Assembly: GCF_030464365.1 (NCBI RefSeq) | Contig: NZ_VCYI01000001.1 | Coordinates: forward strand, 210,654-274,653 | From: Methanoculleus methanifontis | GTDB lineage: Archaea > Halobacteriota > Methanomicrobia > Methanomicrobiales > Methanoculleaceae | Length of the DNA: 64,000 nucleotides | Reading direction: 5' to 3' | Part shown: positions 53,494 to 63,304 of the stretch, in pieces | How positions within the stretch are numbered: position 1 is the stretch's first letter | How the letters are laid out: every line of letters begins with the position of its first letter | Made by a program: the position numbers and the translations under genes | Notes under the pieces: model-generated | What the model saw: the letters and a program-made list of their open reading frames with translations, nothing else | Told to the model about the DNA's origin: nothing | Databases searched by the model: none

Positions 53494-54141
53494 ATGTACT
53501 TCCACGCGCTCATCCCCTTTAAGCCAGTAAACCCCAAGACGCGCCTCTCCTGTATCCTCAACCAGGAGGAACGGGAAGCGTTCGCCCGGGCGATGCTTGA
53601 AGACGTGATCGCCGCCGTGCAGAAGTCCGGGTGCAGCGCCACCCTCCTCTGCACTCACTCCTTCAAACACGAGAACGCCCTCATCGCCGTCCGGACGGAG
53701 CCGCTCAACGAGGCCATCAACTGGGCGCTCAAGCAGTTCCACTGCCCGGCGCTCATCATCATGGCTGATATCCCCCTGGTGACCGCCGGGGGCATCCAGC
53801 GGCTGATCCGCACCGAGAAGGACATGGCCATCGTGCCGGGCCGGGGCGGCGGGACGAACATCATCTTCCTCAAAAAGCCGCAGTGCTTCCGCGCCGACTA
53901 CTACGGCGCGAGTTTCCTCGACCACATGCGGATCGCAGAGGAGTGCGGCTTCTCCGTCGAGGTGATCGATTCGTTTCGGATGTCGACCGATATCGACGAG
54001 AAAGAGGACCTGGTCGAGATCCTCATTCACGGAAAAGGGAGAAAAAGCAGAGAGTACCTGGAGAACTCAGGATTCTCGATTGTCCTTGACGAGAAGGGAC
54101 GGGTCGGTGTGCAGCGCCACCCCCATGAAGAGGCACTCTGA
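53494..54141 (+). CDS. cofC: 2-phospho-L-lactate guanylyltransferase CofC
   Basis: 215 residues. Activates 2-phospholactate (or a related C3 acid phosphate) with GTP in F420 side-chain synthesis. The nucleotidyltransferase fold begins MYFHALIPFKPVNPKTRLS; later motifs are IIMADIPLVT (metal-binding Asp) and IVPGRGGGTNIIFL. The final 25 residues extend past the conserved core and overlap the convergent cofE gene by 75 bases. Divergent from cofG. The substrate used here cannot be told from sequence. Confidence 0.9.
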   Translation: MYFHALIPFKPVNPKTRLSCILNQEEREAFARAMLEDVIAAVQKSGCSATLLCTHSFKHENALIAVRTEPLNEAINWALKQFHCPALIIMADIPLVTAGGIQRLIRTEKDMAIVPGRGGGTNIIFLKKPQCFRADYYGASFLDHMRIAEECGFSVEVIDSFRMSTDIDEKEDLVEILIHGKGRKSREYLENSGFSIVLDEKGRVGVQRHPHEEAL

Positions 54142-54873
54142 AGCGTCGATCGTGGCGACCCCGGTGTAATCGCCGACGACAAGCCCGACGCCCCGCACCA
54201 CGGCCGCGGGGACGCACTCCCCCGCCTCTCCCATCACGAGTTCGGCGGCGGACGCGATACAGTCCGCCACCGCCCTTTTTGTGACCTCGAGTTCGCGGCC
54301 GAAGAGATCTTTTTTCCCGCGCTCATCGACCACCGAAGGGATGCCCGAGCACCCGATCGCGACCCCGGAGCACCCGAGACGCATCGCGTGCGTCCGGGAA
54401 TCGATGACGATGACCCCGACGTCGGCACCCGACCGCTCCGCGATCGTGGCACGTATCCGCGCCGCGGATGCGTCCGGATCGAGAGGAAGGAGGACGAGCG
54501 ACCCCTCCGGGGCGTTCGAAGCGTCGATCCCGGCGTTCGGCAGGAGCGTCCCGTTCTTCAAGCAGAGCAGGAACCCGGGAATACCGCCGACGATCCGGTC
54601 GCTCTCGCGGAGCACCACCTCGGCGTGGCGGGGATCCATATCGAACTCTTCGGCGAACCGGAGGGCTTTTGCCGACGGTTCGACATCGGCGAGCTGCACG
54701 ACCCGGTTTTCGGCGGTGGCGAGAGCGGACTCCGCGACGACCACGACGTCGCCCGTCTCGAACCCCCGGACGGCCGAGCGTTCGACGGACGAGAGAAGGT
54801 GCTCCGCGACGTCGTCGCCGGGGCGGAGCAGGGGGGTCGCAAGACCATATACCGAGAATGAAGGTGTTGTCAT
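54067..54873 (-). CDS. cofE: Coenzyme F420-0:L-glutamate ligase CofE
   Basis: 268 residues. Adds gamma-linked glutamates to F420-0 with GTP. Family motifs are GDVVVVAESALATAENR, RESDRIVGGIPGFLLCLKNG, LPLDPDASAARIRA, DSRTHAMRLGCSGVAIGCSGI and VVGDYTGVATIDASECLF, covering the metal and GTP sites. ATG 54873 follows GAGG and overlaps the folP stop as ATGA. The C-terminus overlaps cofC on the other strand by 75 bases. Confidence 0.92.
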   Translation of the reverse strand: MTTPSFSVYGLATPLLRPGDDVAEHLLSSVERSAVRGFETGDVVVVAESALATAENRVVQLADVEPSAKALRFAEEFDMDPRHAEVVLRESDRIVGGIPGFLLCLKNGTLLPNAGIDASNAPEGSLVLLPLDPDASAARIRATIAERSGADVGVIVIDSRTHAMRLGCSGVAIGCSGIPSVVDERGKKDLFGRELEVTKRAVADCIASAAELVMGEAGECVPAAVVRGVGLVVGDYTGVATIDASECLFMGVALHTDPSLLVKDNRES

Positions 54874-55685
54874 GTCTGCCTCATTGTTGCATGAACCCAC
54901 AGGAGGTCGGCGGTCTCCGCGACGTCGTGGCTCCGCACGACGGCCGCTCCCGCGTCGACGAGCATCGTCGTGAGCGCGAGGGTTCCCGCGAGCCGGTCCT
55001 CGGGCTGGCGGCCGAGCAGGTCGCCGATAAACGTCTTCCTCGATATCGCGGCAAGCACCGGGCGGCCGAACTCCAGGAACGAGGAGAAGTTCCGGCAGAG
55101 TTCCCAGTCGTGCTCGCTCGTTCGGCCGGGGGTCCAGCGTCCGACAGCGGGATCGAGGACGTATTCCTCGACCCCGAAGCGCGCGCACCTCGTAACAACC
55201 GCTTCGAGGGCTTTCTTTGTGGCGGCAATCCCGGCGGCATCGCCGGGTTCGCGGCAACTCGCCATCGCGAAGACCGGCAGCCCGGAGTCGGCGACCGCTC
55301 GCGCGTAGCGCTCGTCGGTGAGCCCGGAGATATCGTTCACCGCATGAACATCGTGGCGGAGACAGACATCGAGCACCTCCGGGTGCCGGGTGTCCACCGA
55401 GAGGGTGATCCCGGTTCCATCGAGTTCCGAGAGAGCCGCGTCCACCCGTGCCGCCTCCTCGGCGACGGTGATGGGAGAAGAGCCCGGGGCCGTGCTCTGC
55501 GCCCCGAGATCGATCATATCGGCGCCCGCCGCCACCATGGCGAGTGCGCGGTCGTGTACCTCTCCGGCCGGGATATAGGAGCCCCGATAGAACGACTCGG
55601 GGCTACAGTTGATGACGCCCATCAGGCGAACAGGGGCGCCGGCGCCGATCCGGAGACGGTTTACCATACAGTGGTATTGTCGCAT
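54870..55685 (-). CDS. folP: Dihydropteroate synthase-like protein
   Basis: About 271 residues from ATG 55685 (TGAGG two bases upstream; ATG 55667 is an alternative). DHPS signatures are [12 protein letters not shown] near residue 25 and [15 protein letters not shown], with pterin-site residues in [16 protein letters not shown]-barrel that joins a pterin to an aminobenzoate-type substrate. In methanogens such proteins may serve folate or methanopterin. Its placement between folD and cofE, with overlaps of 25 and 4 bases, supports a pteridine cofactor role. Confidence 0.85.
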   Translation of the reverse strand: MRQYHCMVNRLRIGAGAPVRLMGVINCSPESFYRGSYIPAGEVHDRALAMVAAGADMIDLGAQSTAPGSSPITVAEEAARVDAALSELDGTGITLSVDTRHPEVLDVCLRHDVHAVNDISGLTDERYARAVADSGLPVFAMASCREPGDAAGIAATKKALEAVVTRCARFGVEEYVLDPAVGRWTPGRTSEHDWELCRNFSSFLEFGRPVLAAISRKTFIGDLLGRQPEDRLAGTLALTTMLVDAGAAVVRSHDVAETADLLWVHATMRQT

Positions 55686-56512
55686 GTCCTCAACTTGGCC
55701 GCCATGAACGTATTTTCCATCAGCGTCGCGATGGTCATGGGGCCGACGCCTCCGGGCACCGGGGTTATCGCTCCCGCCCGGTCTTTCACCGCCTCGAAAT
55801 CGACATCGCCGCAGAGTTTGCCCTGCTCGTCCTGGTTGATCCCGACATCGATCACCGTCGCGCCTTCTTTCACCATCGTTGATCCGACAAACTTCGCTTT
55901 TCCGATCGCGCTGACCAGGATATCGGCGTTTCTCATCTCCGCTTCGAGATCCTCGGTCTTCGAGTGACATATGGTGACGGTCGCATCGACGTTCAGGAGC
56001 AGGGCGGCCATGGGCCGGCCGACGTCGATACTCCGGCCGACGACAACCGCCCGCTTGCCGCGGATCGGGATCTTGTATTCGTCGAGGATCGTCATGATCC
56101 CCTGCGGAGTGCAGGGTGCAAAGAGCGGGGTTCCGGAAAACAGCCTGCCGAGGTTGCAGGGGTGGAACCCGTCCACGTCCTTTTCGGGCGCGACCGCTTC
56201 AATGACGCGGGTGGTATCGACCCCGGCCGGGAGCGGGAGCTGGACCAGGATACCGTTGATATCGGGATCGTTGTTGAGGCGCGTGACCGCCTCGAGCACC
56301 CGCTCTGTCGTGACGTCCGCCGGGAGTTCGATCCCGACCGATCCGATCCCGACGCGCTCGCACGCCCGGTGCTTCATGCGGACGTACATCTGCGACGCAG
56401 GGTCTTCGCCCACGATGACGGTCGCGAGGCGCGGGTAGAGCCCGGACTCGTCTATCTTCTCCTTGAGAATCTCGAGCCTCTTCTCCGAGACTGCTTTGCC
56501 GTCGAGTATCAT
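55661..56512 (-). CDS. folD: Methylene-tetrahydrofolate dehydrogenase/cyclohydrolase
   Basis: 283 residues. Catalyses NADP-dependent oxidation of methylene-H4F and hydrolysis of methenyl-H4F. The catalytic Lys lies in [13 protein letters not shown], with [19 protein letters not shown] and the Rossmann signature [29 protein letters not shown] is the C-terminal signature. It is specific to folate, not methanopterin, in characterised enzymes. Overlaps glyA as ATGA and folP by 25 bases, forming a coupled C1 operon. Confidence 0.95.
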   Translation of the reverse strand: MILDGKAVSEKRLEILKEKIDESGLYPRLATVIVGEDPASQMYVRMKHRACERVGIGSVGIELPADVTTERVLEAVTRLNNDPDINGILVQLPLPAGVDTTRVIEAVAPEKDVDGFHPCNLGRLFSGTPLFAPCTPQGIMTILDEYKIPIRGKRAVVVGRSIDVGRPMAALLLNVDATVTICHSKTEDLEAEMRNADILVSAIGKAKFVGSTMVKEGATVIDVGINQDEQGKLCGDVDFEAVKDRAGAITPVPGGVGPMTIATLMENTFMAAKLRTCDNTTVW

Positions 56513-57780
56513 GCTACTTCAGGGTAGAGGGGATACTTGCTCGCGAGGGCTATAACTTCTTCTCTCACTTCGGTGATCGCCTTCTTAGAGGTCTTGTCCT
56601 GCGCGATGTCTTTGACGACCCGGGCGATCCAGTGAGCGATCTGCTTCATCTCCTCCTCTTTCATACCGCGGGAGGTGACGGCAGGCGTACCGATCCTGAG
56701 ACCGCTCGTCACGAAGGGGCTGAGCTGTTCGCGGGGGATGGTGTTCTTGTTCACGGTGATGCCGGCTTCGCCGAGCGCGACCTCGGCCGCAAGACCCGTG
56801 AGGTGCTCGCCGTTCGTAGAGACCCCGGTCAGGTCGAGCAGGATGAGGTGATTGTCGGTGCCGCCGGAGACGAGATCGAGCCCTTCGCTTGCGAGGACGT
56901 CGGCCATCGTCTTTGCGTTCTTGACGACCTGCCCGCAGTAGTCCTTATACGCGGGGGTCAGGGCTTCCTTGAAACAGACCGCCTTCGCCGCGATTGTGTG
57001 CATCAGCGGGCCGCCCTGCATTCCCGGGAAGATGGACTTGTCGATCGCCTGGGCGTCTTCGTTGCTGCACATGATGGCGCCGCCGCGGGGGCCGCGCAGG
57101 GTCTTGTGCGTCGTCGTCGTCACGATGTCGACGACCCCGACCGGGGAGTTGTGGTGTCCGGTCGCGCAGAGTCCGGCGATGTGGGCGATATCGGCCATGC
57201 ACTTCGCGCCGACGGTATCGGCGATCTCCTGGAAGGCCTTGAAATCGATCTCGCGCGGGTAGGCGCTCGCGCCGCAGACGATCATCTGGGGTTTCACCGT
57301 CCGTGCCAGGTCCTCGATTGCCGCGTAGTCGAGCGTCTCGCTCTCGGAATCGACACCGTAATGGAAGATGGAGTACCAGCGCCCGGTGATATTGACCGGT
57401 GAGCCGTGAGAGAGGTGGCCGCCCTGGGTGAGGCTCTGGCTCATGATCCTGTCCTTGTAGCCGAGGTAGGCGAAGTAGACCGCCTGGTTCGCCTGGCTCC
57501 CCGAATGGGGCTGGACGTTCGCGTGCTCGGCCCCGAAGAGGTCGCAGAGCCGGTCGCGCGCCAGATTCTCCACGACATCATGGAACTCGCAACCGCCGTA
57601 ATAACGCTTGCCGGGGTATCCCTCGGCATATTTATTGGTCATGATAGAACCCATCGCCTCGAGAACCGCCTTACTGACGACATTTTCGGAGGCGATCAAT
57701 TCCAACCCGTTGATCTGACGCAGGCGCTCTTTCTCGATGAGGCCTGCGACTTCAGGATCGAAGTTTGCCAGACTAGACAT
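56509..57780 (-). CDS. glyA: Serine hydroxymethyltransferase
   Basis: 423 residues. PLP enzyme interconverting serine and glycine with transfer of the C1 unit to a pterin. The PLP lysine is in [37 protein letters not shown] and DIAHIAGL are other family motifs. First gene of the glyA-folD-folP-cofE chain. Pterin preference (H4F or H4MPT) cannot be read, but the folD neighbour suggests H4F. A TATAAAG box lies about 40 bases upstream. Confidence 0.95.
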   Translation of the reverse strand: MSSLANFDPEVAGLIEKERLRQINGLELIASENVVSKAVLEAMGSIMTNKYAEGYPGKRYYGGCEFHDVVENLARDRLCDLFGAEHANVQPHSGSQANQAVYFAYLGYKDRIMSQSLTQGGHLSHGSPVNITGRWYSIFHYGVDSESETLDYAAIEDLARTVKPQMIVCGASAYPREIDFKAFQEIADTVGAKCMADIAHIAGLCATGHHNSPVGVVDIVTTTTHKTLRGPRGGAIMCSNEDAQAIDKSIFPGMQGGPLMHTIAAKAVCFKEALTPAYKDYCGQVVKNAKTMADVLASEGLDLVSGGTDNHLILLDLTGVSTNGEHLTGLAAEVALGEAGITVNKNTIPREQLSPFVTSGLRIGTPAVTSRGMKEEEMKQIAHWIARVVKDIAQDKTSKKAITEVREEVIALASKYPLYPEVA

Positions 57781-57814
57781 GCAGAAAAAGGGTTGCTCCG
57801 TTGAGGTAATATGC

Positions 57815-57828
57815 TTTCTTTATAGGGG
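57815..57828 (-). promoter_or_regulatory. TATA box of the glyA operon
   Basis: On the minus strand CCCCCTATAAAGAAAG is centred near 57821, about 40 bases before ATG 57780. It would drive glyA, folD, folP and cofE as one transcript. Confidence 0.55.
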
Positions 57829-58033
57829 GCTTCTCAAGGCTGCCTGGAAGTCGTTGTACGGCCTATGGAGGCGCGGGTATGCGCCCGGGCGGGTGATGGT
57901 TGCGGGGTTCAGGCGTGACGGGTGCCGGGATTTCCCCGGCGGCATCCTGAATTAAATGTAATACTTCTTCATTTGGGGAATCTATAGTAATATTATTACG
58001 TAATTATTATCAAGGATTAGTTTGAGGGAGATA

Positions 58034-58768
58034 ATGGCGCAGAAAGATGCAAGAATACGATTTCTTGAGCGGGAACTTGCGGAGCGCGAGAAGGAGATGG
58101 AGACCATGAGAGAGCGAGAGCAGCCGCCGGTATCGGAGGCGGGGGACGAGCGCCTGCGCGACCTTGAGCAGAAAGTGCGGGAGTTCGAGGACATGATGAG
58201 GGGCCTGGCAGAAGATCGCGGGCAGTCCCGGGCGCCAGAGGCGGGGGACGAGCGCCTGCGCGACCTTGAGCGGAAGGTGCGGGAGCTCGAAGCCGTGGTG
58301 AAAGGTCTGACGGAAGAGATCCTGGACATCAAGTCGATCGTGATGAAACTCGCCCGGGATGCGGACGAGTGCCGGAAGCCGCCGGTGCCGGTAGAAGCGA
58401 AGAAGGGCCCCGTTTCGCTCCAGGCGGAACCGCGCGCCGAGGCGGAACCCCGTCCTGCGGCAGAACCACGCCCCGTGCGTGCCGCGGAGCGAAAGACCCC
58501 TGCGCGCCCGGTGGAGGAACAACCGCCTGCGCCCGCTCCGGAGGATGATCGGGATCTCGAACTCATCATGCAGAATGACGGGACGCTGAAACCGGAGCCG
58601 AGGAGGTCCTCCGAGTACATCGTCGCCAGCACCGGTTCGAGGGGCGTACCGACGAAGGGGCGGGGGAAAGGCGGCAAGCCGTCTGAACGCAAGCTCTTCG
58701 TCGAACAGAAGAAACGGCCGGTGGATGATGTCATCCAGGCTGAAGAGGACGACACGGTCGACCTTTGA
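58034..58768 (+). CDS. Coiled-coil protein preceding smc
   Basis: 244 residues from ATG 58034 with GAGGGAG upstream. Residues 1-115 are heptad-rich coiled coil with an internal duplication (EAGDERLRDLEQKVREFE and EAGDERLRDLERKVRELE). A Pro/Ala/Glu-rich linker follows, then a basic patch (GRGKGGKPSERK) and an acidic tail. I do not recognise a family. It lies 25 bases before smc on the same strand, so a role with the condensin-like complex is possible. TATTATTACG at about 57993 is a candidate TATA region. Confidence 0.8.
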   Translation: MAQKDARIRFLERELAEREKEMETMREREQPPVSEAGDERLRDLEQKVREFEDMMRGLAEDRGQSRAPEAGDERLRDLERKVRELEAVVKGLTEEILDIKSIVMKLARDADECRKPPVPVEAKKGPVSLQAEPRAEAEPRPAAEPRPVRAAERKTPARPVEEQPPAPAPEDDRDLELIMQNDGTLKPEPRRSSEYIVASTGSRGVPTKGRGKGGKPSERKLFVEQKKRPVDDVIQAEEDDTVDL

Positions 58769-58793
58769 TCGGTAGGTTAAGGGAGTCCCGTCC

Positions 58794-61700
58794 TTGTATA
58801 TCACGCAGCTTGAGATCGACAACTTCAAGTCTTTCGCCAGAAAGACGAAAATTCCTTTTTTTGAAGGATTTACCGTCGTCTCGGGTCCGAACGGCTCCGG
58901 AAAGAGCAATATCATCGACAGTATCCTCTTCGTCCTGGCCCTTTCGGGTGCGCGGGGGCTGCGGGCCGAGAAGCTGACGGATCTCATCAACGTCAATTCC
59001 GGGAAGAACACCGCCGAGGTGACGGTCACGTTCTCGGACGGCACGACGATCCGCCGCCGGATCAAGCGGACGGCGACGGGATACTACAGTTACAACTATC
59101 TCAACAACCGTCTCTGCAAGCAGGCCGACGTCATCGAGTTCCTCGCGAAGATCGGGATCAAGCCGGAAGGCTACAACGTCGTGATGCAGGGTGATATCAC
59201 CCGCATCATGGAGATGACCGATGGTGAACGGCGCAAAATCATCGACGAGATAGCGGGTGTCGCCGAGTTCGATCACAAGCGTGGGCAGGCATTCTCGGAG
59301 CTTGAGGTGGTGCGGGAACGGCTCGAGCGCGAGGAACTCCTCTTAAACGAGCTCGTAGCGCGGCTGGACGCGCTCCAGCACGAGCGCGAGCAGGCGATGG
59401 AGTACCGGCAGTGGCAGGAGAAACTCGAGCACCTCGGGCAGTGCCGGGGGTCGGCGCTCGTCCGGCAGAAAGAGCAGGAGCTCGGCACCCTTCACGGTCT
59501 CATGCACGACCAGCAAGCGGCGGTCGCACGCACCGAAGGCGAGGTGGAGGCCGTCAAACGCGAGATCGAGGAGGCGCGCGGACGCCAGCAGGCTGTCGAC
59601 GAGGAGATAAACCGCAAAAGCGGTCCCGAGTATCTCGAACTCGTCGGACGACTCGAAGAGGCGCGAAGCGCGATCAAGCTCGGCGAGAAGAACATCGAGC
59701 GACTGAAGGTCAACCGGGACGAGAATGCCGAGGCTGTCCAGCGGATCTACCTTGACGGGAAACGCGCCGAGGCGAAAGTCGAGGAATGCGCCGCGCAGAT
59801 CCGCAACCTCTCGATCGACCGGGCAAACCTTGCTATGGAACTCGCGACGCAGCAGGACGAGATGAAGAAGGTCGAGGAGCGTATCGCGAGCGAGAGCAAG
59901 GAGGTCGAAGGGGTAAAAGACCAGCTCTTCGCAAAGATGCAGGATCTCGAGAGCAAGAAGGAACTCCGGTCGAAGATCCTCCGTGAACAGGACCTCTTCA
60001 TCGAGAAGAGCCGGATGCGGACGTCGGAGCGGGAACGCCTGGACGCCCGTATCGTCCAGATCGAGGAGGAACTCACGAACAAGCAGGAGCAGGTCGCGGA
60101 GTACTCTTCCTGCATGGCCGACTGCGAGGCGCAGAAACGCCAGGTCGAACGAAATCTCTCCGAGGCGGAGAGTACGCTCTTTGCGCGGCGGTCGGCGCTC
60201 GATCGGCTTAAGAAGGAGATCCGGGAGAACGAGCAGAGCCTGATGCGCCTGGAGGCGCAGCAGCAGGCGCACGGCGATGCCGGCGGGAAGGCGATGGACT
60301 TCGTGCTCGGGATGGACGGCGTTCACGGCGCCGTTGCGCAGCTCGGCCGGGCGCCGCCGGAGTATGCGACCGCGCTCGATGTGGCGGCGATGGGCCGGCT
60401 CAGGTGGGTCGTCGTCGATACCGATGCGGTTGCGTCCGATGCAATCCGCTACTTGAAAGAGAACCGGCTTGGACGAGTCACGTTCCTGCCGCTCAACAAA
60501 CTCCGCCCCCCGATCCTCTCGCCGCTCGAGGCCGATCCGGGCATCGTCGGCTACGCGGTCGATCTCCTGGAGTTTGACCCGGCGTTCGACCGCGCGTTCC
60601 GGGTGGTCTTCGGCGCGACGGTGGTGGTGGATACCATCGAGCGGGCGCGGCGGTTGATGGGCCGGTACAGGATGGTCACCCTGGAGGGTGATTTCGTCGA
60701 GAGGAGCGGTGCCATGACCGGCGGGTCCCAGGGAAAGAAGAAGGTTCGCGGGTTCGGGGTGGCGGTCGACGACGAGATCGCGCAGGTCCGCGCGAAGCTT
60801 GCCGAACTCGAGGCGGAGGCAGGCGAGATCGAGGCGTCCATCGGCCGGTTTGCCGTGGCCGCGGAGACGAAGCGGGCTGAGCGGAGTTCGATCGAAGAGC
60901 AGGTTGCGCGCTACCGCATGCTGGTGGACGAGTACCAGAAGCGCATCGAGGTGCTTTCCGGCGAGAAGCAGACGCTCGAAGAGAGTCTGCGCGAGATGCT
61001 TGATGCCGCGAAGAACGGCGGCGAGGAACTTGCGCGACTCGAGGATGATCTCGAACGGATAACCGGCGAGATCGCGCAGGTCTCGGCGGAGATCGACGAT
61101 CTCAAGAAGAAACTCGACAACACCGAGGTTCCGGTGCTCACCGAGCGGTACGAGGGCATCCGTAAGGCGGTCGAGGATATCGAGCGGCGGCTCCGGAACA
61201 AGGACGCCGACATCACCGACGCGAAACGCGAACGCCAGCACTTCGCGAACCGCATCGAGGAACTTTCTGCGGAACGGGGCCGCCTGGAGGCGAAGAACCG
61301 GGAGATCGACGGTGAGATCACGGCCACGGAGGAGCAGATTGGGGAGCAGCACCGTCTGATCGTGCAGCTCGAGGCGCGCCAGAAGGAGTTCTCCGACGAA
61401 CTTGCCGGTCTGCATGAGAAACGCGACCGGATCCTTACGGAGATCCGGGTGCTCGACCAGCGCGCTCTCGAACTCTCGGGCGCGATGGAGCGGATCCGGA
61501 TGCAGATCGATGCGCTCAACGAGCGGGAACAGTCGCTCCTGGCGGAACTTGCGGTGCTCCGGGAGCAGGCCGGCGACGTGGAGACCGATCTCGATCTCGC
61601 TGCCATCGACGCCGGGATTGCGGAGGCCGAGCGGGCGTTGAAGAAGATCGGTGCGGTGAACATGCTCGCGATCGAGGAGTGCGACCGGGTCGCTGCCCGT

Positions 61701-62240
61701 GTGGAGGAGCGGACGGGGAAGAAAGAGGTGCTTTCGCGGGAGCGGATGATGCTTCTCGAGCGGATCGAGAAGTACGAGAAGATGAAGTATGATGCTTTCA
61801 TGACCGCATTTACTGCGATCGACACGAACTTCCGCGATATCTTCGCGCGCCTGACCGACGGGAGCGGGAGGCTCATCCTCGATAACGAGGAGGATCCCTT
61901 CGCCGGCGGCATGACGTTTGCGGTGCAGCCGCGCGACAAGAAGGTTCACCTCCTCTCTTCGCTTTCAGGAGGCGAGAAGTCGCTGACCACGCTCGCGTTC
62001 ATCTTCTCTATCCAGCAGTTCATGCCCGCGCCGTTCTACGCGCTCGATGAGGTGGATATGTTCCTCGATGGGAACAACGTCGGCCGCATTGCCGCCATGA
62101 TGAGCGACCTCTCGGGGAATGCGCAGTCGATCATCGTGTCGCTTAGAAAACCGATGATCGAGCGCGCCGACCGCATCGTGGGCGTGACGATCCGCGCCGA
62201 CAAGAGCACCTACGTGACCGGTGTGCAGAACAATGGATGA
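58794..62240 (+). CDS. smc: Chromosome segregation ATPase Smc
   Basis: 1148 residues. The Walker A motif is GPNGSGKSN near residue 32, ABC signature LSGGEKSLTT near 1058, and Walker B FYALDEVDMFLD near 1082. Long coiled coils flank the hinge (about residues 500-640, with HGAVAQLGRAPPEYA and GRVTFLPLNKL). TTG 58794 is the start, with GGGAG nine bases upstream. It forms a ring complex with ScpA for chromosome folding. The stop overlaps scpA by eight bases. Confidence 0.97.
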   Translation: MYITQLEIDNFKSFARKTKIPFFEGFTVVSGPNGSGKSNIIDSILFVLALSGARGLRAEKLTDLINVNSGKNTAEVTVTFSDGTTIRRRIKRTATGYYSYNYLNNRLCKQADVIEFLAKIGIKPEGYNVVMQGDITRIMEMTDGERRKIIDEIAGVAEFDHKRGQAFSELEVVRERLEREELLLNELVARLDALQHEREQAMEYRQWQEKLEHLGQCRGSALVRQKEQELGTLHGLMHDQQAAVARTEGEVEAVKREIEEARGRQQAVDEEINRKSGPEYLELVGRLEEARSAIKLGEKNIERLKVNRDENAEAVQRIYLDGKRAEAKVEECAAQIRNLSIDRANLAMELATQQDEMKKVEERIASESKEVEGVKDQLFAKMQDLESKKELRSKILREQDLFIEKSRMRTSERERLDARIVQIEEELTNKQEQVAEYSSCMADCEAQKRQVERNLSEAESTLFARRSALDRLKKEIRENEQSLMRLEAQQQAHGDAGGKAMDFVLGMDGVHGAVAQLGRAPPEYATALDVAAMGRLRWVVVDTDAVASDAIRYLKENRLGRVTFLPLNKLRPPILSPLEADPGIVGYAVDLLEFDPAFDRAFRVVFGATVVVDTIERARRLMGRYRMVTLEGDFVERSGAMTGGSQGKKKVRGFGVAVDDEIAQVRAKLAELEAEAGEIEASIGRFAVAAETKRAERSSIEEQVARYRMLVDEYQKRIEVLSGEKQTLEESLREMLDAAKNGGEELARLEDDLERITGEIAQVSAEIDDLKKKLDNTEVPVLTERYEGIRKAVEDIERRLRNKDADITDAKRERQHFANRIEELSAERGRLEAKNREIDGEITATEEQIGEQHRLIVQLEARQKEFSDELAGLHEKRDRILTEIRVLDQRALELSGAMERIRMQIDALNEREQSLLAELAVLREQAGDVETDLDLAAIDAGIAEAERALKKIGAVNMLAIEECDRVAARVEERTGKKEVLSRERMMLLERIEKYEKMKYDAFMTAFTAIDTNFRDIFARLTDGSGRLILDNEEDPFAGGMTFAVQPRDKKVHLLSSLSGGEKSLTTLAFIFSIQQFMPAPFYALDEVDMFLDGNNVGRIAAMMSDLSGNAQSIIVSLRKPMIERADRIVGVTIRADKSTYVTGVQNNG

Positions 62241-62985
62241 GGAGCCTGTCGAGATCCTGGCCGGCATGGCCGAGCGGGGGGAGGTCGATCCCTGGAACAT
62301 CGATATCGTGGACGTGACCGACCGGTTCCTCGCCGAACTCGACCGGAGGAAGGAACTCGACCTGCGGATCTCGGGGAGGACGCTTTTTTATGCCGCGTGC
62401 CTGCTACGCCTGAAGTCGGATTACCTTGACGGCTGGGGCGAAGAAGAGGACGAGGAGTCGTTTGCCGACGATGAGGATGAATCGTTTGAGGATCTCGGGT
62501 TCGACTTCGAGTCTGCCGGGGATCTGGAGCCGATGGATCGCCTGGAGCGGGAGATCCAGCGTCGCCTGGGACGGAAGAAGCTGCGGAAACGCCCGCCGGT
62601 CACGCTCTATGAACTCATCAAGCAGTTGAAGACTGCGGAGAAGGAGCAACGCCGCAGGCAGCGCAAACGGGTTCCTGTGGCGAGAGAGCCGGAGCTCGAT
62701 CTCAGCGCCGGAGACGTGGTGGCGGTGGCGCACGATGAGGGATACCGGGGTGCGGTCGATGTCGTCATGCAGGAGTTTCAGCGCGCCGCCCAGAAAGGCG
62801 ATATTCTGACGCTTGACGATCTCTCCGGCGCTATCGGGAGGAGCCGCCGTGAGGTCTACATCCCGCTCTTGTTCTTGATGCTCGAGGGCAAACTCGCGCT
62901 CTGGCAGGACGAGTTCTTCGGTGAGATCTATGTCGGCGAGCATATCCCCGACAACGAAGCCGGAGAGGCCGGCCAGGATCTGTAA
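62233..62985 (+). CDS. scpA: Segregation and condensation protein ScpA
   Basis: 250 residues, kleisin that bridges the Smc heads. N-terminal ILAGMAERGEVDPWNIDIVDVTDRFL and the helix ending AACLLRLKSDYLDG are typical; the C-terminal winged helix (GRSRREVYIPLLFLMLEGKLALWQDEFFGEIYV) binds the Smc head. A very acidic insert (about residues 75-100) separates the parts. ATG 62233 overlaps smc. No scpB follows in the window, where the last kilobase is gene-free. Confidence 0.93.
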   Translation: MDEEPVEILAGMAERGEVDPWNIDIVDVTDRFLAELDRRKELDLRISGRTLFYAACLLRLKSDYLDGWGEEEDEESFADDEDESFEDLGFDFESAGDLEPMDRLEREIQRRLGRKKLRKRPPVTLYELIKQLKTAEKEQRRRQRKRVPVAREPELDLSAGDVVAVAHDEGYRGAVDVVMQEFQRAAQKGDILTLDDLSGAIGRSRREVYIPLLFLMLEGKLALWQDEFFGEIYVGEHIPDNEAGEAGQDL

Positions 62986-63304
62986 ACGGCTGGATGAGGC
63001 CGTTTATCCCTTTTTTCGCGACAATTCTGCCGGATACAGGATCGGTGGTGGTGCGCGCATGGGATGTTCCTGCGCTCCGGGCCTCCGGTGAAGTCTTCTG
63101 AGTGGTTAATCCGGGTGATTTCGCGACGCGATTCCACTTTTTTGAACGGGTGTGGGGTAAATGTATAAATACCTCCGCCGTTAACATGTAGTAGCCAGGT
63201 TGAGAGCAAAATCCGTGCGAATTCTGCACGAATGTGCAGAATGTCCGAATATCTCAACGGTTATGGGGGTCGAAGCCGGGTGCTTGGATCCGACGAAGCA
63301 GGAT
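62986..63304. other. Gene-free region after scpA with a perfect hairpin
   Basis: No gene is seen. A T-rich stretch at about 63008-63017 may end the smc-scpA transcript. GGTAAATGTATAAATACC near 63156-63173 contains a TATA element. ATTCTGCAC (63221-63229) and GTGCAGAAT (63234-63242) form a perfect nine-base stem with GAAT loop. Confidence 0.55.

Noticed and set aside
59343..61949. 868-codon open frame on the minus strand
   Set aside because: It is the antisense shadow of the Smc coiled-coil region and lacks motifs.
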